DNA of 64,000 nt, taken from Urophycis tenuis (taxonomy: Eukaryota; Chordata; Actinopteri; Gadiformes; Phycidae). The position numbers and the translations under genes were made by a program. The notes under the pieces are model-generated. The model was not told where the DNA came from and searched no databases. It was given only the letters and a program-made list of their open reading frames with translations. Below, in pieces: positions 63,069 through 64,000 of the stretch; positions within the stretch are counted from its first letter, which is position 1; the number at the start of each line of letters is the position of its first letter. Where the stretch lies: positions 186,001 to 250,000 of the forward strand of contig JAXIVH010000160.1 of NCBI GenBank assembly GCA_036785325.1. Reading direction: 5' to 3'.

Positions 63069-64000
63069 CCGTAGTTAAGGTCAATTACCCACTATTACGA
63101 AAGGACTCAGGTTCGTTCAACCAGGGAGGGTAGGAGACGTTGTTCAATAATCATGTACAAAACTTGACATCAAAATCATGACAAGAAAAAAAAAAAAAGG
63201 GAGCCCAACAGGAGAAGGGGGTACAGGCTGCGTATTTACGAATCCTACTATGGCCACGCCAAGTCCCGCCCTATGTCTACGCCTGATTGGCTGAGCTCAA
63301 TGAGTGCCGCGTAGCAGTGGCGCGGGAAGTGGGGGTGAGGCAGGTGCTGCAGCACCCCCTGTTGGGGAAGCTTTAAAGACCCACTCCGGCAAAATTGGAC
63401 TTTTTTACCCTTTTAACATTTCCTACTAGTGATATATATGTATTTCAACACATAGTACGATCGAAATATGTCGTAAAACGATTCATGAGGATTTCTGGTT
63501 TGAAATGTCACTGAACCTCCGCAAGTCACAAAAACACTCCGTTTTTCCTGTCCTCATGTCGTCATGAAGATGTGGAACCAATCAAAAACTGACTTTCAGG
63601 TAAGACCCGCTCCCTGCGCCAGCGCAGGCAACTGTGAAGGCTGGGTTAATATGGGCTGGGTATGCTTCGTTTATGCTTCCGCGTCGAGGCAACGCTGGGG
63701 GGTTCCGCACCCTTTACGGACCCTTTACGAACCCTTTACGTCCTTGACGTGCACCTCCCAAAATCCTAGACGCGCATCGAGGCGAAGCAACCCCAACGCA
63801 GCGGCTTTTGGCTGTGATTGGTCCGCGAACTACATTAACTGGAGATCGCTTTTCCGGTTTCCACTCGTAAACACCGCCACGTTGTAAACACAGCCTTGAT
63901 AAATGCTTGGACTGATTGGCGACAACATATATATATATATACATAACTTTTGCCTTCATTTCTATAAACTTTTTTTTAAACTCGCTAGTAACCCGTATGT
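63069..64000. other. Intergenic sequence, short repeats only
   Basis: It holds an A-run at about 63185, a palindrome GGTGCTGCAGCACC near 63340, three near-identical ACCCTTTACG units at 63710-63740 and (TA)n at about 63928. No gene was supported. Confidence 0.5.

Overview
The window looks like a teleost (ray-finned fish) nuclear genome, probably a percomorph-like species. The genes have introns with GT/AG splice sites, microsatellites are present, and the repeats are fish-typical: CR1/L2-like LINEs, a Hero-like LINE, BEL/Pao and Ty3/Gypsy LTR elements, hAT miniature elements and a tRNA-derived SINE. Nothing prokaryotic was seen (no operons, Shine-Dalgarno sites, CRISPR, rRNA or tRNA genes). 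Most of the 64 kb is transposable-element sequence. The only host gene that looks intact is a six-exon C-type lectin gene at about 28.7-32.7 kb on the + strand. Its CDS is 951 bases and encodes 316 residues with two lectin domains.

Layout. 1-0.6 kb: end of a CR1/L2-like LINE, then a tandem repeat. 1.3-8.1 kb: a minus-strand multi-exon gene of a multicopy fish family (PB1-like N-terminus, SAMD3-like C-terminal part). It is broken by a nonsense codon and by a 3.5 kb DNA transposon (3913-7423) with inverted termini and a 9-bp target duplication. That transposon carries a THAP-domain transposase-like gene on + and, reading inward from its other end, a gene with a P2RX7 C-terminal (ballast)-like domain on -. 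8.6-27.1 kb: a nest. A LINE (8571-11369 plus 26678-27112) is split by a 15.3 kb BEL/Pao element. The BEL element is split by an 8.4 kb Gypsy element, which is split by a 2.1 kb deleted Gypsy element, and separately by a LINE fragment. All three LTR insertions have matching target duplications and LTR pairs that differ by only about 1-2%.

27.1-28.0 kb: a BED zinc-finger hAT fragment and an old LINE copy. 28.7-32.7 kb: the lectin gene. 33.8-37.5 kb: a cluster of LINE fragments from at least four families. 37.5-38.8 kb: coding-like pieces of unknown origin. 39.0-40.5 kb: a foldback element whose arms contain an 18-bp minisatellite and whose centre holds a Harbinger-like MITE. 42.7-44.3 kb: a SINE and a hAT element. 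44.7-47.0 kb: a tandem repeat and a Hero-like LINE. 47.5-51.9 kb: a decayed Gypsy element. 52.7-62.8 kb: a second BEL/Pao element, with a CR1/L2-like LINE carrying an intact 1003-codon ORF inserted between its integrase gene and its 3' LTR.

The genes do not form a pathway. The organising principle is successive insertion, and the order of events can be read from the target duplications. The most interesting item is the two-gene THAP / P2RX7_C transposon. If the gene pair proves to be a fixed part of a mobile family, it would be a mobile source of the P2X7 ballast domain.
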